A DNA stretch of 64,000 nucleotides from Marseilla massiliensis (GCF_016899955.1 NZ_JACJJL010000001.1:248001-312000); one strand, 5' to 3'; positions 1 to 9,019 are shown, counted from the stretch's first letter. Notes: generated by a model not told the origin, from the sequence alone. Program-made: numbers and translations.

Positions 1-216
1 CACCCGTCCCTGCTGTGCGTCGGCCACGCCCACGGTGATGCCGATGCCGTCGATGGTGGCCGATGCCGACGTGCCTTGTCCTATTGCCCATGGCGTGTAG
101 CCGGGTTCGGTGAGCCTGTCTTCGGCCCATGTCGACGTGTTGTTGAAGTCGACCTTCTGTGCCCCGGCGGCTACGGAGTATGCCAGGGCGGCCCAAACGA
201 TGATGCCTTTGTTCAT
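1..216 (-). CDS. Secreted protein, N-terminal fragment (partial)
   Basis: The first 72 codons of a minus-strand gene are present; the rest lies before the window. The translation starts MNKGIIVWAALAYSVAAGAQ, a clear signal peptide. It continues with VDFNN and EPGYTPW motifs that I associate with secreted, carbohydrate-related Bacteroidota proteins. The start at 216 is supported by a good promoter (267-297) just upstream. The enzyme family cannot be named from this fragment. The neighbouring GH95 gene lies on the same strand upstream, so the two may serve the same substrate, but a terminator-like hairpin and a separate promoter lie between them. Confidence 0.7.
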   Translation of the reverse strand, partial: MNKGIIVWAALAYSVAAGAQKVDFNNTSTWAEDRLTEPGYTPWAIGQGTSASATIDGIGITVGVADAQQGRV

Positions 217-266
217 TTTTTAGTTAGTTTTTAGCTTGATGGTAGTCGTTGGTATTGTCACGCCTG

Positions 267-297
267 CAAAGATACTTCATTAATCTTGATAATCAAA
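267..297 (-). promoter_or_regulatory. Bacteroidota promoter for the gene at the left edge
   Basis: On the minus strand TATCTTTG (267-274) is the -7 element. TTTG (294-297) lies 19 bases upstream as the -33 element, which is the consensus spacing. Confidence 0.7.
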
Positions 298-379
298 GCG
301 AATGGTGTTATTTATTGTTGCGCATGCGGGTACGTTTTGGGATATGCCGCCCGGGCCCGCCGCAAGTGCCATATAAAGA

Positions 380-410
380 AGGTGCGCATGATTCACATCA
401 GGCGCACCTC
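380..410 (-). terminator. Terminator-like hairpin after GH95
   Basis: GGTGCGC (381-387) pairs with GCGCACC (402-408) across a 14-base loop. On the minus strand it is followed by a T-rich run. It lies about 35 bases past the GH95 stop. Confidence 0.5.
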
Positions 411-444
411 ACTAATGAAGAAAAAAGTTTTTGTAAAAGTTATG

Positions 445-2940
445 TTAAATGCCTTTCAGTGTTATGATGTCTCCTGGTTGGGTCTCCACATCGTATAGAT
501 GCGTATTCCGTGCCGTAGTGCCCGTAGCCCTGTTGCCGGCGGGCACATACCCGCCCTCAGGGTTGACTCGCTCCACGGGCATTGTCCACGTGGCGAACAG
601 CGGGTTGGGGTTGGGCTGTGCGTAGGCAGCGGCCTTCAGCGTGTGGCTTTCCGACGCCACCGGCACAGCCGAGCGCAGCCTGAGGTTGCCTCCGATGGTG
701 CTGCGTATGGTGGCCTCGGCCAGCTTGCCTCGTTGCCACTTCATTTTCTCAATCACGAAGCCTCCCACCGTGCGCAGTCCACTCACCTCTCCGTCGGCCC
801 ATTCGGCCGGTATGGCCGGCAGCAGGAACACCGCGCCGTCGTGGCTCTGCACCATCATCTCGGCAATGCCGGCCGTGCAGCCGAAGTTGCCGTCTATCTG
901 GAATGGCGGGTGGGCGTCGAACATGTTGGGGTAAGTGCCTCCGCCCTGTCCTTTCTCAACGTTGGCAGGCACGAGCGATAGCTGGTCTTTGATGAGCTTG
1001 TAGGCATGGTCGCCGTCGAGCAGGCGCGCCCACAGGCACACTTTCCACCCCATTGACCATCCGGTGGAGCGGTCGCCGCGCTGTGTGAGCGACACCCTGG
1101 CGGCGTCGAAGGCCTCGGGGTTGCGCAGCGGCGAAATCTCGGTGCCGGGATACAGCGCCCAGAGGTGCGACACATGGCGGTGGTGGTCGGTCGGGCTGTC
1201 CCAGTCGTCGGCCCACTCCTGCAGTTGTCCGTGCTTCCCTATGCGCAGCGGGATGAGCCTTGAGCGCATGCCGAGCAGCGTGTCGGCAAAGAGCCGGTCG
1301 GTGCCGAGCGCTGCCGCGGCGGCTGCCGTGTTGGTGAACAGGTCGGCCACGAGCTGGTTGTCCATGGTGATGCCGGCATAGAGGTTGGCTTTGGGCTTGC
1401 GCTTCGGCGCGTTTTCGGGCGACACCGAGGGGCACACCACGAGGTGGCCGTTGCGCGGGTCGGTGACCATGAAGTCGACGAAGAACTCGGCCGCCCCCTT
1501 CATGTAGGGGTAGACAGAGCGCAGGTAGTCGCGGTCGCCGTTGTAGAGATAGCGTTGCCAGAGGTGCTGGCACAGCCATGCGCCCGACATAGGCCACGCT
1601 CCGCTGTATGGAACGTCGACCGGTCCGGTCATGCGCCACAGGTCGGTGTTGTGGTGGGCCACCCATCCGCGGCAGCCGTATTGCAGCCGTGCCGTGGCGG
1701 CTCCCGCCTGGCTCAGCTCGCCCACCATGCGCACCAGCGGCTCGTGCAGCTCGCTCAGGTTGCAGGGCTCGGCCGGCCAGTAGTTCATCTCGGTGTTTAT
1801 GTTTACTGTATAGCGGCACCTCCACGCCGGGTTGAGCTTGGCGTTCCACTTGCCCTGCAGGTTGGCGGGCTGGCATCCGGGCTGCGACGAGCTTATGAGC
1901 AGGTAGCGGCCAAACTGGAAATAGAGCGCCACGAGGTAGTTGTCGGCTGCGTCCTTGAAGTCGCGTATGCGCTCGTCGGTGGGCTTGTCGGGATATTTGT
2001 CGGGCCCGAGGTCGAGGCTCACGCGGTCGAACTGCTCCTTGTAGCGGGCTACGTGGACTGCCTTGGCCTCGGCATAGGGGCGGTTGCTGGCCGCCATGTA
2101 TTGGTCGATGCGCTGCCGTGGGTCGGCCGATATGTCCTTGTAGTTTACGAAGTTGGTGGCCATGGCCACATAGATGGTCACGGCGTCGGCCCCGCTCACT
2201 ACGAGGCTGTCGCCCGCTGCCGTCACCGTGCCGCCTTCGTTGTCTACCTTGGCGTCGACAACAAACCTCACCTTGCCGGGCACGGCGCGGCCGGCGGCCT
2301 GCGTGGTGCCCTCCATGGTGAGCGTGGCGCCCCGGGCGCTGCGCCTGGTGGGGTTGCCTTCGGGGTATGTCAGCGACGCCGAGAAGTTGAGCCTGCCGCG
2401 CTCCGATGCCGTGTAGCGTATCACGAGCAGCTGGTCGGCTAACGAGGTGAAGGCTTCCTGCCTGTAGCTCACGCCGCCTACGCTGTAGGTGGTTGTCGAG
2501 AGGGCGCTGTCAAGGCTTAGGCTCCGCCGGTAGCCGGTGTAGCCCCCGTGGTCGGCAAAGCGCACCATCAGGCTGCCTGCAGTCTGGTATGCGCCTCCCT
2601 TGCCGTATATCCTCGGGCCCATTAGCTGCGTTTCGGCCAGCACTTGCGCCGAGTCGCTGCGTCCGCTGAATATCAGTTGGCGCAGATTGTCGAGATATTT
2701 CGGAGTGTCGGGATTGTGGTTGCTGTATGGCGAACCGTTGGATATGGTCTCTTCGTTTATCTGGAATTGCTCGCAGACGGGATTGCCGAACACCATGGCA
2801 GCCAGGCGTCCGTTGCCTATGGGAAGGGCCTCGTTCCATGTCGTGGCGGGCGAACCGTACCACAGGTTCTGTGCTTTTGGGTTGGCTTGCACCGACAGCG
2901 CGAGCGCTGCCGATGCAATAACCGTAATAAACTGTCTCAC
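445..2940 (-). CDS. GH95 alpha-L-fucosidase / alpha-L-galactosidase
   Basis: An 831-residue secreted glycoside hydrolase of family GH95, whose members remove terminal alpha-1,2-linked L-fucose or L-galactose. A signal peptide covers residues 1-19. The family N-terminal block (LWYGSPATTW, LPIGNGRLAAMVFG) follows at about 26. The NIN asparagine pair is near 379 (NINTEMNYWPAEP), the likely acid glutamate near 508 (CPSVSPENAP), the block HHRHVSHLWALYPG near 590 and the aspartate of QIDGNFG near 682. These match the known catalytic set, and the length is normal. The gene is divergent from the membrane AraC regulator at 3614, which probably controls it. Some GH95 enzymes act on rhamnogalacturonan II or xyloglucan, and the sequence alone does not decide between fucose and galactose. 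Confidence 0.93.
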   Translation of the reverse strand: MRQFITVIASAALALSVQANPKAQNLWYGSPATTWNEALPIGNGRLAAMVFGNPVCEQFQINEETISNGSPYSNHNPDTPKYLDNLRQLIFSGRSDSAQVLAETQLMGPRIYGKGGAYQTAGSLMVRFADHGGYTGYRRSLSLDSALSTTTYSVGGVSYRQEAFTSLADQLLVIRYTASERGRLNFSASLTYPEGNPTRRSARGATLTMEGTTQAAGRAVPGKVRFVVDAKVDNEGGTVTAAGDSLVVSGADAVTIYVAMATNFVNYKDISADPRQRIDQYMAASNRPYAEAKAVHVARYKEQFDRVSLDLGPDKYPDKPTDERIRDFKDAADNYLVALYFQFGRYLLISSSQPGCQPANLQGKWNAKLNPAWRCRYTVNINTEMNYWPAEPCNLSELHEPLVRMVGELSQAGAATARLQYGCRGWVAHHNTDLWRMTGPVDVPYSGAWPMSGAWLCQHLWQRYLYNGDRDYLRSVYPYMKGAAEFFVDFMVTDPRNGHLVVCPSVSPENAPKRKPKANLYAGITMDNQLVADLFTNTAAAAAALGTDRLFADTLLGMRSRLIPLRIGKHGQLQEWADDWDSPTDHHRHVSHLWALYPGTEISPLRNPEAFDAARVSLTQRGDRSTGWSMGWKVCLWARLLDGDHAYKLIKDQLSLVPANVEKGQGGGTYPNMFDAHPPFQIDGNFGCTAGIAEMMVQSHDGAVFLLPAIPAEWADGEVSGLRTVGGFVIEKMKWQRGKLAEATIRSTIGGNLRLRSAVPVASESHTLKAAAYAQPNPNPLFATWTMPVERVNPEGGYVPAGNRATGTTARNTHLYDVETQPGDIITLKGI

Positions 2941-2953
2941 TGGTTAAGACGAA

Positions 2954-2993
2954 ATAGTTAAGTAATATGTTTATATAGTCAAGTAATTTGTTT
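2954..2993. promoter_or_regulatory. 21-base-period direct repeat before GH95
   Basis: Two 19-base copies (2954-2972 and 2975-2993) agree at 17 positions and start 21 bases apart, two helical turns. Core words are ATAGT, AAGTAAT and GTTT. The repeat lies between the GH95 start and its probable -7 element (3011-3018), and is AT-rich in a GC-rich region. A regulator binding site is the likely reading. Confidence 0.45.
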
Positions 2994-3010
2994 TCTGTTT
3001 TTGACCACGG

Positions 3011-3018
3011 CAAAATTA
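3011..3018 (-). promoter_or_regulatory. Candidate -7 element for GH95
   Basis: TAATTTTG on the minus strand, 71 bases before the GH95 start. No clear -33 TTTG is seen. Confidence 0.45.
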
Positions 3019-3323
3019 CGAAAAACGGCGGCCGGTGTGGTGGAAAATCGTGTTGGCATGGTGCATTTTCGTGTAAACACGTGGCAAAACGGCAGTTACG
3101 GACAATTTTCACACCTTCGTTTTCGCCTGTCGGCGGCCCCCGGGCGCGGCCTTGCCGCCGTTTTCGCCCGATGGCTCGGCGTGGCGTGCCCCGCGGGCGC
3201 GGGCGGCTGTGCTCCGCTCCGGCCATTGAAGGCCCTGCGGGCCGCCTGGTTTTTGTAACAATTTGCGCCGCGAGGCACCGGCGCCGTGGCCCGCGGCGCA
3301 AGTGGCTGGCACACAGGCGGCTG

Positions 3324-3411
3324 CGGCAGGCTGCCGTTTGGCATTGCAAAACAGGCCGTATTGCACGGCGAAACAGGCCGTTCGGGGCGGCCGCGGGGCA
3401 CGTTTGGCAGC
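3324..3411. repeat. 22-base repeat array 1 (4 units)
   Basis: Four 22-base units start at 3324, 3346, 3368 and 3390. The best unit carries GCAAAACAGGCCGTATTGC. The right flank holds CAAGTGGCTGCG (3423-3434) and then TGTAAATGTTTTTCACA, and a second CAAGTGGCT is at 3299. The array fills the divergent gap 2941-3613 between GH95 and the membrane regulator. No gene is seen in that gap. Confidence 0.8.
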
Positions 3412-3551
3412 GCCATTCGGCGCAAGTGGCTGCGCGGAAGGGGAGTTGTAAATGTTTTTCACAGCCCGCGCCGCATTGCCCCGACCCCGGTGCGGCATGG
3501 GGCCGAGTACGGACAATCTGCCTGCCGGCGTGCATTTTAATGGCCTAACAC

Positions 3552-3583
3552 TTAAGTTTTTAGACATTTTTTCGCTAACTTTG
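3552..3583 (+). promoter_or_regulatory. Promoter of the membrane AraC regulator
   Basis: TAACTTTG (3576-3583) is a perfect -7 element. A T-run about 20 bases upstream is a weak -33. The start codon follows at 3614. Confidence 0.6.
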
Positions 3584-3613
3584 CAGGCAAGAACACTGCA
3601 TCAATAGACAGGA

Positions 3614-5980
3614 ATGAGACGACTGTTGGCTTTCATACTCATAGCCGTGCTTTCGGGCATGGGCCTCCGTGCTGCCGACGAGGTGCGGATAATGACCTTC
3701 GACGAGGGCGATGGCTTTGCCGAGAGCCGCGTGAGCTGCATAATACAAGACCGCGCCGGGATAATATGGTTTTCCACCTGGGACGGCCTTTACCGCTACG
3801 ACGGCTACCGGCTGCGCAACTACAAGGCGCGGCCCGGCGACAACTGCCCCCTCGAGGCAAACCGGATTGACTACATACGCGAGCTCGCCGACGGCAACAT
3901 CCTGTGCCGGGTGCGCTCCGACTATTTCGTATTCAACCGCACATCGCGCAAGTTCACGCCATACACTGGCCCGCGCTCGGCCCACGACGTGCGCTACATG
4001 CCCGACGAGGCCACGCAGCGCATGGTGGCCGCCATGCCGCGCTATGCCGGCATTTCGGTGCGCATTCTATACAAAGACAGGCAGGGGGGGATATGGGTGT
4101 ACTCCATGCTGGGCCTCGACCGCATATCGTTTGTCAGCAAGCCAATAAGCAACCGCAAGGCCACCGACGCCCCGCAGGAAGAGGTGCGCGGCCTCATGGA
4201 AGACAGCAAGGGGCGCCTCTGGGTGGCCGACAAAAACGGCTATGTGCGCATAGTGGGCCGCGACGGACGGCTGGCGGGCTACCTCGACGCCTCCGGCAGC
4301 CTGAGGCCGGCGCCCGTGCTCTTCGGCCACAGCGTCTACTGCATACGCGAAGACAGCCGCGGCACAGTGTGGATGGGGGCCAAGGGCAGCGGGCTGTTCC
4401 GCCTGACGCCCTCGGACAAGGGGTTCGCCGTAGACCGTTACGTGGCCAACAACCCCATCGACGGCGACCTAAACCACAACGACATATACTCTATAGTGGA
4501 AGACTCGTATGGCCGCATGTGGATTGGCACTTACGGAGGCGGGCTCAACGTGGCCACCGTGGGGCCGGGCGGACGGGTCACCTTTGCCAACAGCGGCAAC
4601 GGACTGCCGCCCGTCCACGAGGGCGACGTAGAGATTCACCGGCTGGCCATCACGCCCGGCGGAGTGCTGCTCGTGGGCACCAACACCGGCCTTTACACCG
4701 CGCGCATAGAGCGCAACACGGCTGCCATGAAGTTTCACGCCAACCGGCGCGACCCGGCCGACGCCACCTCGCTGAGCAACAACCGGGTGACCGACATTGT
4801 GCAGGCGCGCTCGGGCAACATCTTCGTGTCTACATACGGTGGCGGGCTTTGCCGAATAATGAGCACCAACCTGCTTTCCGACACCATAACGTTCAGGCCC
4901 TACACCACCGACAGCGGCCTGGCCAGCGACGTGGTGATGTCGGTCACCGAAGACAAGCAGGGCCGGCTGTGGCTCGTGTCGGGGGCCTCGCTGAGCTGCT
5001 TCGTGCCGTCCACCGGCGTCATCACCAACTTCAAGCGGAGCATGTTCAGCGGTGGCTTCGTCTTCTCTGAGGCCCGCCCGCTCTGCATGGCCGACGGGCG
5101 GCTCGTGATGGGCACCACGCAGGGCATACTGGAGTTCAATCCGGCCGAGCTGAAGAAAAGCAGCTACGTGCCGCCAATAGTCGTTGACTGCGGCAGCAGG
5201 GTGGAGCTGGGCCCCAACGAGAAGAGCCTGAGCATAGAGATGGCTGCACTCGACTACAACAAAAACGAGCAGATAGAGTATGCCTACAAGCTCGACGGGG
5301 TGGACGAGACGTGGAACTACACCACCGACAGCCACATTCGCTATGCCAACATACCGGCGGGGAAATACCTGCTGCACATAAAGTCGACCAACGGCGACGG
5401 CATCTGGACCGACAACGAGCGCACCATCGAGATACACCGCACGCCCGCATTCAACGAGAGGCCCATGGCATGGATGCTCTACGGGGGGCTGCTACTCGTG
5501 GCGCTCTACGCCATATTCAAGGTGGCGGCATACATCAGGCGGCTGCAGCGCGAGCTGAGCGACATTAAGATGACCACCGGCGAGAAGGTGGAATACGCCC
5601 TGCTGAAGCACGGCGAGAGGCACGTGCCGGGCCAGGGGGCGCCCGAGGCCGACGTGGAGCGTGAGCGGGACGACGCATGGTCGGCCAAGGTGTGGGCCTA
5701 CATGGAGCGCAACATGGCCAACGCCGAGCTCACCGTCGACAGCTTTGCGCAAGACATGGGCATGAGCCGGTCGGTGTTCTACCTGAACATGAAGCGGGTG
5801 TTTGGCGTTACCCCCAACAACTTCATGCAGGAGGCCCGCATAGCCTACGCCAAGGAACTGCTGCGCGCCCACAGCGGCAACATATCGGAGGTGGCCTACA
5901 AGTGTGGCTTTTCCGACCCGAAATATTTCAGCAGGTGCTTCAAGAAGGCTACCGGCATGACTCCCTCGGAGTATTGCTGA
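3614..5980 (+). CDS. Membrane AraC regulator with HTCS-type sensor but no kinase
   Basis: A 788-residue protein. A signal or anchor segment (1-20) is followed by Reg_prop-type beta-propeller repeats over about 25-530 (GIIWFSTWDGLYRY, GRMWIGTYGGGL and similar) and a Y_Y_Y domain at about 540-612. A membrane helix lies at 615-640, and an AraC-type DNA-binding domain at about 690-788 (GMSRSVFYLNMKRVFG, CGFSDPKYFSRCFKKATGMTPSEY). A normal hybrid two-component regulator carries HisKA, HATPase and receiver domains between helix and AraC domain. Here only about 50 residues sit there, so signalling must pass directly across the membrane. It is divergent from GH95, the likely target. The frame is open throughout, so this is an intact compact architecture, not an obvious fragment. 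Confidence 0.88.
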   Translation: MRRLLAFILIAVLSGMGLRAADEVRIMTFDEGDGFAESRVSCIIQDRAGIIWFSTWDGLYRYDGYRLRNYKARPGDNCPLEANRIDYIRELADGNILCRVRSDYFVFNRTSRKFTPYTGPRSAHDVRYMPDEATQRMVAAMPRYAGISVRILYKDRQGGIWVYSMLGLDRISFVSKPISNRKATDAPQEEVRGLMEDSKGRLWVADKNGYVRIVGRDGRLAGYLDASGSLRPAPVLFGHSVYCIREDSRGTVWMGAKGSGLFRLTPSDKGFAVDRYVANNPIDGDLNHNDIYSIVEDSYGRMWIGTYGGGLNVATVGPGGRVTFANSGNGLPPVHEGDVEIHRLAITPGGVLLVGTNTGLYTARIERNTAAMKFHANRRDPADATSLSNNRVTDIVQARSGNIFVSTYGGGLCRIMSTNLLSDTITFRPYTTDSGLASDVVMSVTEDKQGRLWLVSGASLSCFVPSTGVITNFKRSMFSGGFVFSEARPLCMADGRLVMGTTQGILEFNPAELKKSSYVPPIVVDCGSRVELGPNEKSLSIEMAALDYNKNEQIEYAYKLDGVDETWNYTTDSHIRYANIPAGKYLLHIKSTNGDGIWTDNERTIEIHRTPAFNERPMAWMLYGGLLLVALYAIFKVAAYIRRLQRELSDIKMTTGEKVEYALLKHGERHVPGQGAPEADVERERDDAWSAKVWAYMERNMANAELTVDSFAQDMGMSRSVFYLNMKRVFGVTPNNFMQEARIAYAKELLRAHSGNISEVAYKCGFSDPKYFSRCFKKATGMTPSEYC

Positions 5981-6072
5981 GGGCAGCGCTGGCCGCGGCT
6001 CGGCGGCCGGAGCGGGGCCGTGGCGTGGCCGGGCGTGGCCGGCAGGCAGGCCTGCGGGGTGCAGCAGGCTGC

Positions 6073-6120
6073 AAACGACAAAGCCGGGGAACGGAAGTCC
6101 GCTCCCCGGCTTTGTCGTTT
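6073..6120. terminator. Bidirectional terminator
   Basis: An 18-base perfect stem (6073-6090 with 6103-6120) starts AAACGACAAAG and ends CTTTGTCGTTT, so both strands finish with a T-run. It separates the convergent membrane regulator and DUF362 gene. Confidence 0.85.
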
Positions 6121-6129
6121 GTGGCAGCT

Positions 6130-7071
6130 TTACTTTAGCTCTACAATCTCGTATTTCTTCGAGCCGAGCCCAATCCGCTCGGCATAGTCAACGATGTAAG
6201 TGCCGTGCTGGCGGTTGATGCGCTCGATGAGCGGCTTGTTGTCGTCGCCCGGCGTGGCCTTGTGGTTGAACACAATGTCGAGGCAAGCCTTGTCGAGCGC
6301 CACGGGGTCGGTTGAGGCCAGTATGCCCACATCCTTCATCTTCGGGTCGGCCGGGTGGGAGTCGCAGTCGCAGTCAACGCTCATGTTGTTCATCACGTTG
6401 ATGTAAACCACGCGACCCTTCATGTAGTCGTGCACTCCCTGCGCCGCAGCGGCCATCGACTCGAGGAAATAGTCTTGCGCCGGCAGGTTCTGCCACAGCT
6501 CCTTGGGGCTCTGCACCTTGCCCGCCGTGTGTATGTAAGCCTTTCCGTCGGCCGACGCAACGCCTATGCTGGCATTCTTGAGCACTCCTCCGAACCCGCC
6601 CATGGCGTGGCCCTTGAAGTGGGCGAGGTTTACCATGAAGTCGTAGTTGGCCAGGTGCGAGCCCACTATGTCATACTTTATGTGCGTGGTGTCCTTCACC
6701 GGAATGTTCATGTTTCCCTCCTCGTCCATGATGTCCACACGCGCTATGCTGTCGAAGCCGTGCTCGTGTATGGCCTTGCGGTGCTCGGCCGACGTGCTGC
6801 GGCGCCCGCCGTAAGCAGTGTTGCACTCAACAATGGTGCCCTTTACCTCGTCGACGAGGTTGCGTATGAGCGTCGGTTTCAAGTAGTTGTGGCCTCCGGG
6901 CTCGCCAGTGCTTATCTTCACGGCCACGCGGCCGGTGGGTTCCACGCCCAGGGCCTTGTAAACCTTGACAAGCGACTCAGGGGTAATCTCTTTGGTGAAA
7001 TACACCTTCGACTGGGCCATGGCGCCAGCCGCAGCCATCATGGCGATGGCGATAGTCAGTAGCTTTTTCAT
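6130..7071 (-). CDS. DUF362 domain protein, secreted
   Basis: 313 residues from the start MKKLLTIAIAMMAAAGAMAQ, which gives a clean signal peptide; an upstream in-frame Met would spoil it. The DUF362 body covers most of the protein. Recognisable stretches are VAVKISTGEPGG, VECNTAYGGRRS, VNLAHFKGHAMGGFGG and GILASTDPVALDKACLD. DUF362 domains often accompany 4Fe-4S ferredoxin modules, but no CxxCxxC cluster motif is present here. CDCDSHP (CxC only) is near residue 228. The biochemical role is unknown. The gene has its own -7 element at 7093. Confidence 0.85.
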   Translation of the reverse strand: MKKLLTIAIAMMAAAGAMAQSKVYFTKEITPESLVKVYKALGVEPTGRVAVKISTGEPGGHNYLKPTLIRNLVDEVKGTIVECNTAYGGRRSTSAEHRKAIHEHGFDSIARVDIMDEEGNMNIPVKDTTHIKYDIVGSHLANYDFMVNLAHFKGHAMGGFGGVLKNASIGVASADGKAYIHTAGKVQSPKELWQNLPAQDYFLESMAAAAQGVHDYMKGRVVYINVMNNMSVDCDCDSHPADPKMKDVGILASTDPVALDKACLDIVFNHKATPGDDNKPLIERINRQHGTYIVDYAERIGLGSKKYEIVELK

Positions 7072-7092
7072 GTTTTTGTGGTTTTGATGGGG

Positions 7093-7100
7093 CAAAGATA
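7093..7100 (-). promoter_or_regulatory. -7 element for the DUF362 gene
   Basis: TATCTTTG on the minus strand, 22 bases before the start. The -33 element is unclear. Confidence 0.5.
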
Positions 7101-7150
7101 CTGATTATCCGCAATACATGGCATACCCGAATTACAGAATCTTCGGTTGC

Positions 7151-8071
7151 TCAGCCTCCGTATTGCGTGTCGTGGTCGGCGCAGTGGCAGTCGGCGGTCT
7201 CCATCTCGAGAGTGCTGTGGGCAATGCCTTCGGCCATGAGCGCCGCCTTTATCCCTGCCTTGGCCTGTTCCATGGCCCCGAGGTCGTCTATCACCACGTG
7301 GGCCGTCAGGGCGTTGGCCGTGGTGCTCATGGCCCAGATGTGCAGGTGGTGCACGTTGACCACGTGGGCGCAACCCTCCATCTTGGCTATCACGTGCTCG
7401 GGGTCGATGCCCTCGGGGGTGCCGTCGAGCGACAGCCGCAGGCTCTCGGAGAGCAGCTTCCAGGTAGACACCAGTATCACGGCTGCAATGACGAGCGACA
7501 CGATGGGGTCGATGGTGTTGCATCCCGTCAGGGTGATGGCCACGCCGGATATTACCACGCCCACGCTCACAAGCGTGTCGGCGGCCATGTGCAGGAACGC
7601 CCCGCGCACGTTGATGTCGCCTTTCTGTCCCCTCATGAGCAGCATGGCGGTGGCCCCGTTGATGATTATGCCCACGAAGGCCGTCCACGACACGGCAATA
7701 CCGTCTACCTGGGCGGGCTCGCGGAACTTGTGTATGCTCTCCAGGATGATGGCCCCTACGGCCACGAGCAGTATGATGGCGTTGAGCAGCGATATGAGCA
7801 CGGTGCTCTTCTTCAGGCCGTAGGTAAACCGCTTCGAGGGGTGCACGGCGGCCAGCTTGAAGGCGGCGAGCACAAGGAGCAGCGAGAACACGTCGCCCAG
7901 GTTGTGGCCGGCGTCTGACAGCAGCGACAGCGAGTTTTCCAAAAAGCCCACCGCTGCCTCGACAATGACAAAGGCGGCGTTGAGCGCAATCGACAAGATG
8001 AAAATGCCGTTGAGCGATTTCACCTCATGCACGTGTGCATGATGGTGGTGGTGGTTGTGGTTTTCTTCCAT
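7151..8071 (-). CDS. Cation diffusion facilitator (Zn/Co/Cd exporter, CzcD type)
   Basis: 306 residues from MEENHNHHHHH; the longer upstream reading has no membrane character. A histidine-rich N-terminus (residues 5-15) binds metal. About six membrane helices follow. The first site is DAGHNLGD (Asp53, His56, Asp60) and the second is HMAADT in helix V. The C-terminal cytoplasmic domain has HHLHIW (about 250) and ends with a His/Cys-rich tail (DCHCADHD). The length is normal for bacterial CDF exporters, which swap divalent metal for protons at the inner membrane. The gene stands alone, with a -7 element at 8162. Confidence 0.93.
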   Translation of the reverse strand: MEENHNHHHHHAHVHEVKSLNGIFILSIALNAAFVIVEAAVGFLENSLSLLSDAGHNLGDVFSLLLVLAAFKLAAVHPSKRFTYGLKKSTVLISLLNAIILLVAVGAIILESIHKFREPAQVDGIAVSWTAFVGIIINGATAMLLMRGQKGDINVRGAFLHMAADTLVSVGVVISGVAITLTGCNTIDPIVSLVIAAVILVSTWKLLSESLRLSLDGTPEGIDPEHVIAKMEGCAHVVNVHHLHIWAMSTTANALTAHVVIDDLGAMEQAKAGIKAALMAEGIAHSTLEMETADCHCADHDTQYGG

Positions 8072-8161
8072 ATCCTTATTATGCTTTTGTTTGCTCTGTG
8101 TAAGTAGTTGCGCAGGCCGTGCCCCTTGCGTCGGGGACCGTCGGCTGCGCTTTTTCACAGG

Positions 8162-8169
8162 CAAAGGTA
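8162..8169 (-). promoter_or_regulatory. -7 element for the CDF exporter
   Basis: TACCTTTG on the minus strand, 91 bases before the start. Confidence 0.5.
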
Positions 8170-8516
8170 TGCCAAAGCCTGTGCAACTTGGTTGCAAAGG
8201 CAGCCTGCGGCGCTATTGCTGCTGTACGCCTGGTGCATCATGGGCTCGGCCGGGCCCTGCCGATGGCGTGGCGCCGGCAGCGCAACTGTATCTGAAAAGG
8301 TTGTGGCGGGGCCGGTGATTGCGGCGGAAATATGTATGTTGGTTGATGTTGCGAGGCAGAGGATGGCTGGCCTTATTATATATAATGTGCAATCCATGTG
8401 GCCGATTGCCCCTGCAGACCGCCTCGTTGCCATTGTATTTGACTGCCGCTTTGGGCTCTTTGGCTCTGTTTCCGACGCTCGGCGTCGGTGTCGGCATTAT
8501 GCAAACGTGGCAACGC

Positions 8517-8553
8517 TTCGGTTGGTTTTGCCTTGTGTTCGGTTGGTTTTGCC
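8517..8553. repeat. 16-base direct repeat, period 21
   Basis: TTCGGTTGGTTTTGCC occurs at 8517-8532 and again at 8538-8553 in the gene-free stretch 8072-9019. The rest of that stretch holds array 2 and no supportable gene. Confidence 0.6.
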
Positions 8554-8862
8554 GGTTGTCTTAATTAATGTGTGTGATGGATTGGGCGGATGCTTTAGAT
8601 AGAAGCAAGCTCTGTTGACACTTGGATTTATTGTTTTGATGAAAACATGCTATCGAAAGCTATAGTGCTTACCGCCTGAATAAGGCTTTCGCACGGCCGG
8701 GCCGCAGGGTAATATCACCCGTCGGCTTGGCTGCAGGCTGTTTGTTCAGAGTCGTGGCCCATTGTCTTGATGTTCTGTCTGCCATGCCCGTCGGTGTCGG
8801 CATTTTTCGCATTGCGGAGCCGTTCGCCCGCGCCGGTGCAAGTGCTTCTGCCATAGCGGTTT

Positions 8863-8994
8863 GCGGCAACGCCCGTATAGCGATGCCAAACGGCATGTAT
8901 TGCAATGCGGCGGAGGCCGTTCGGCGGTGCAATACGGCCTCCGCCATCAGGCAAAACGGCCTGCGACATATCGTCGCAGGCCGTTTTGTATGTA
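8863..8994. repeat. 22-base repeat array 2 (6 units)
   Basis: Six consecutive 22-base units start at 8863, 8885, 8907, 8929, 8951 and 8973, the longest array in the window. A hairpin of 16 pairs (8952-8967 with 8973-8988, 5-base loop) and one of 12 pairs (8909-8920 with 8934-8945) form between neighbours. It lies downstream of the AraC gene that ends at 9020 and could also end its transcript. Confidence 0.85.
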
Positions 8995-9019
8995 TTGTTT
9001 ACCGCCCCGGGGCGTCCTG

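Noticed and set aside
8108..8602. 164-codon plus-strand frame upstream of the CDF gene
   Set aside because: No start signal, no homology I recognise and cysteine/tryptophan-rich random composition. Left as spacer.
8863..8994. The six-unit array as a CRISPR
   Set aside because: The units abut directly, are degenerate and have no unique spacers of 30-40 bases. No cas genes are in the window.
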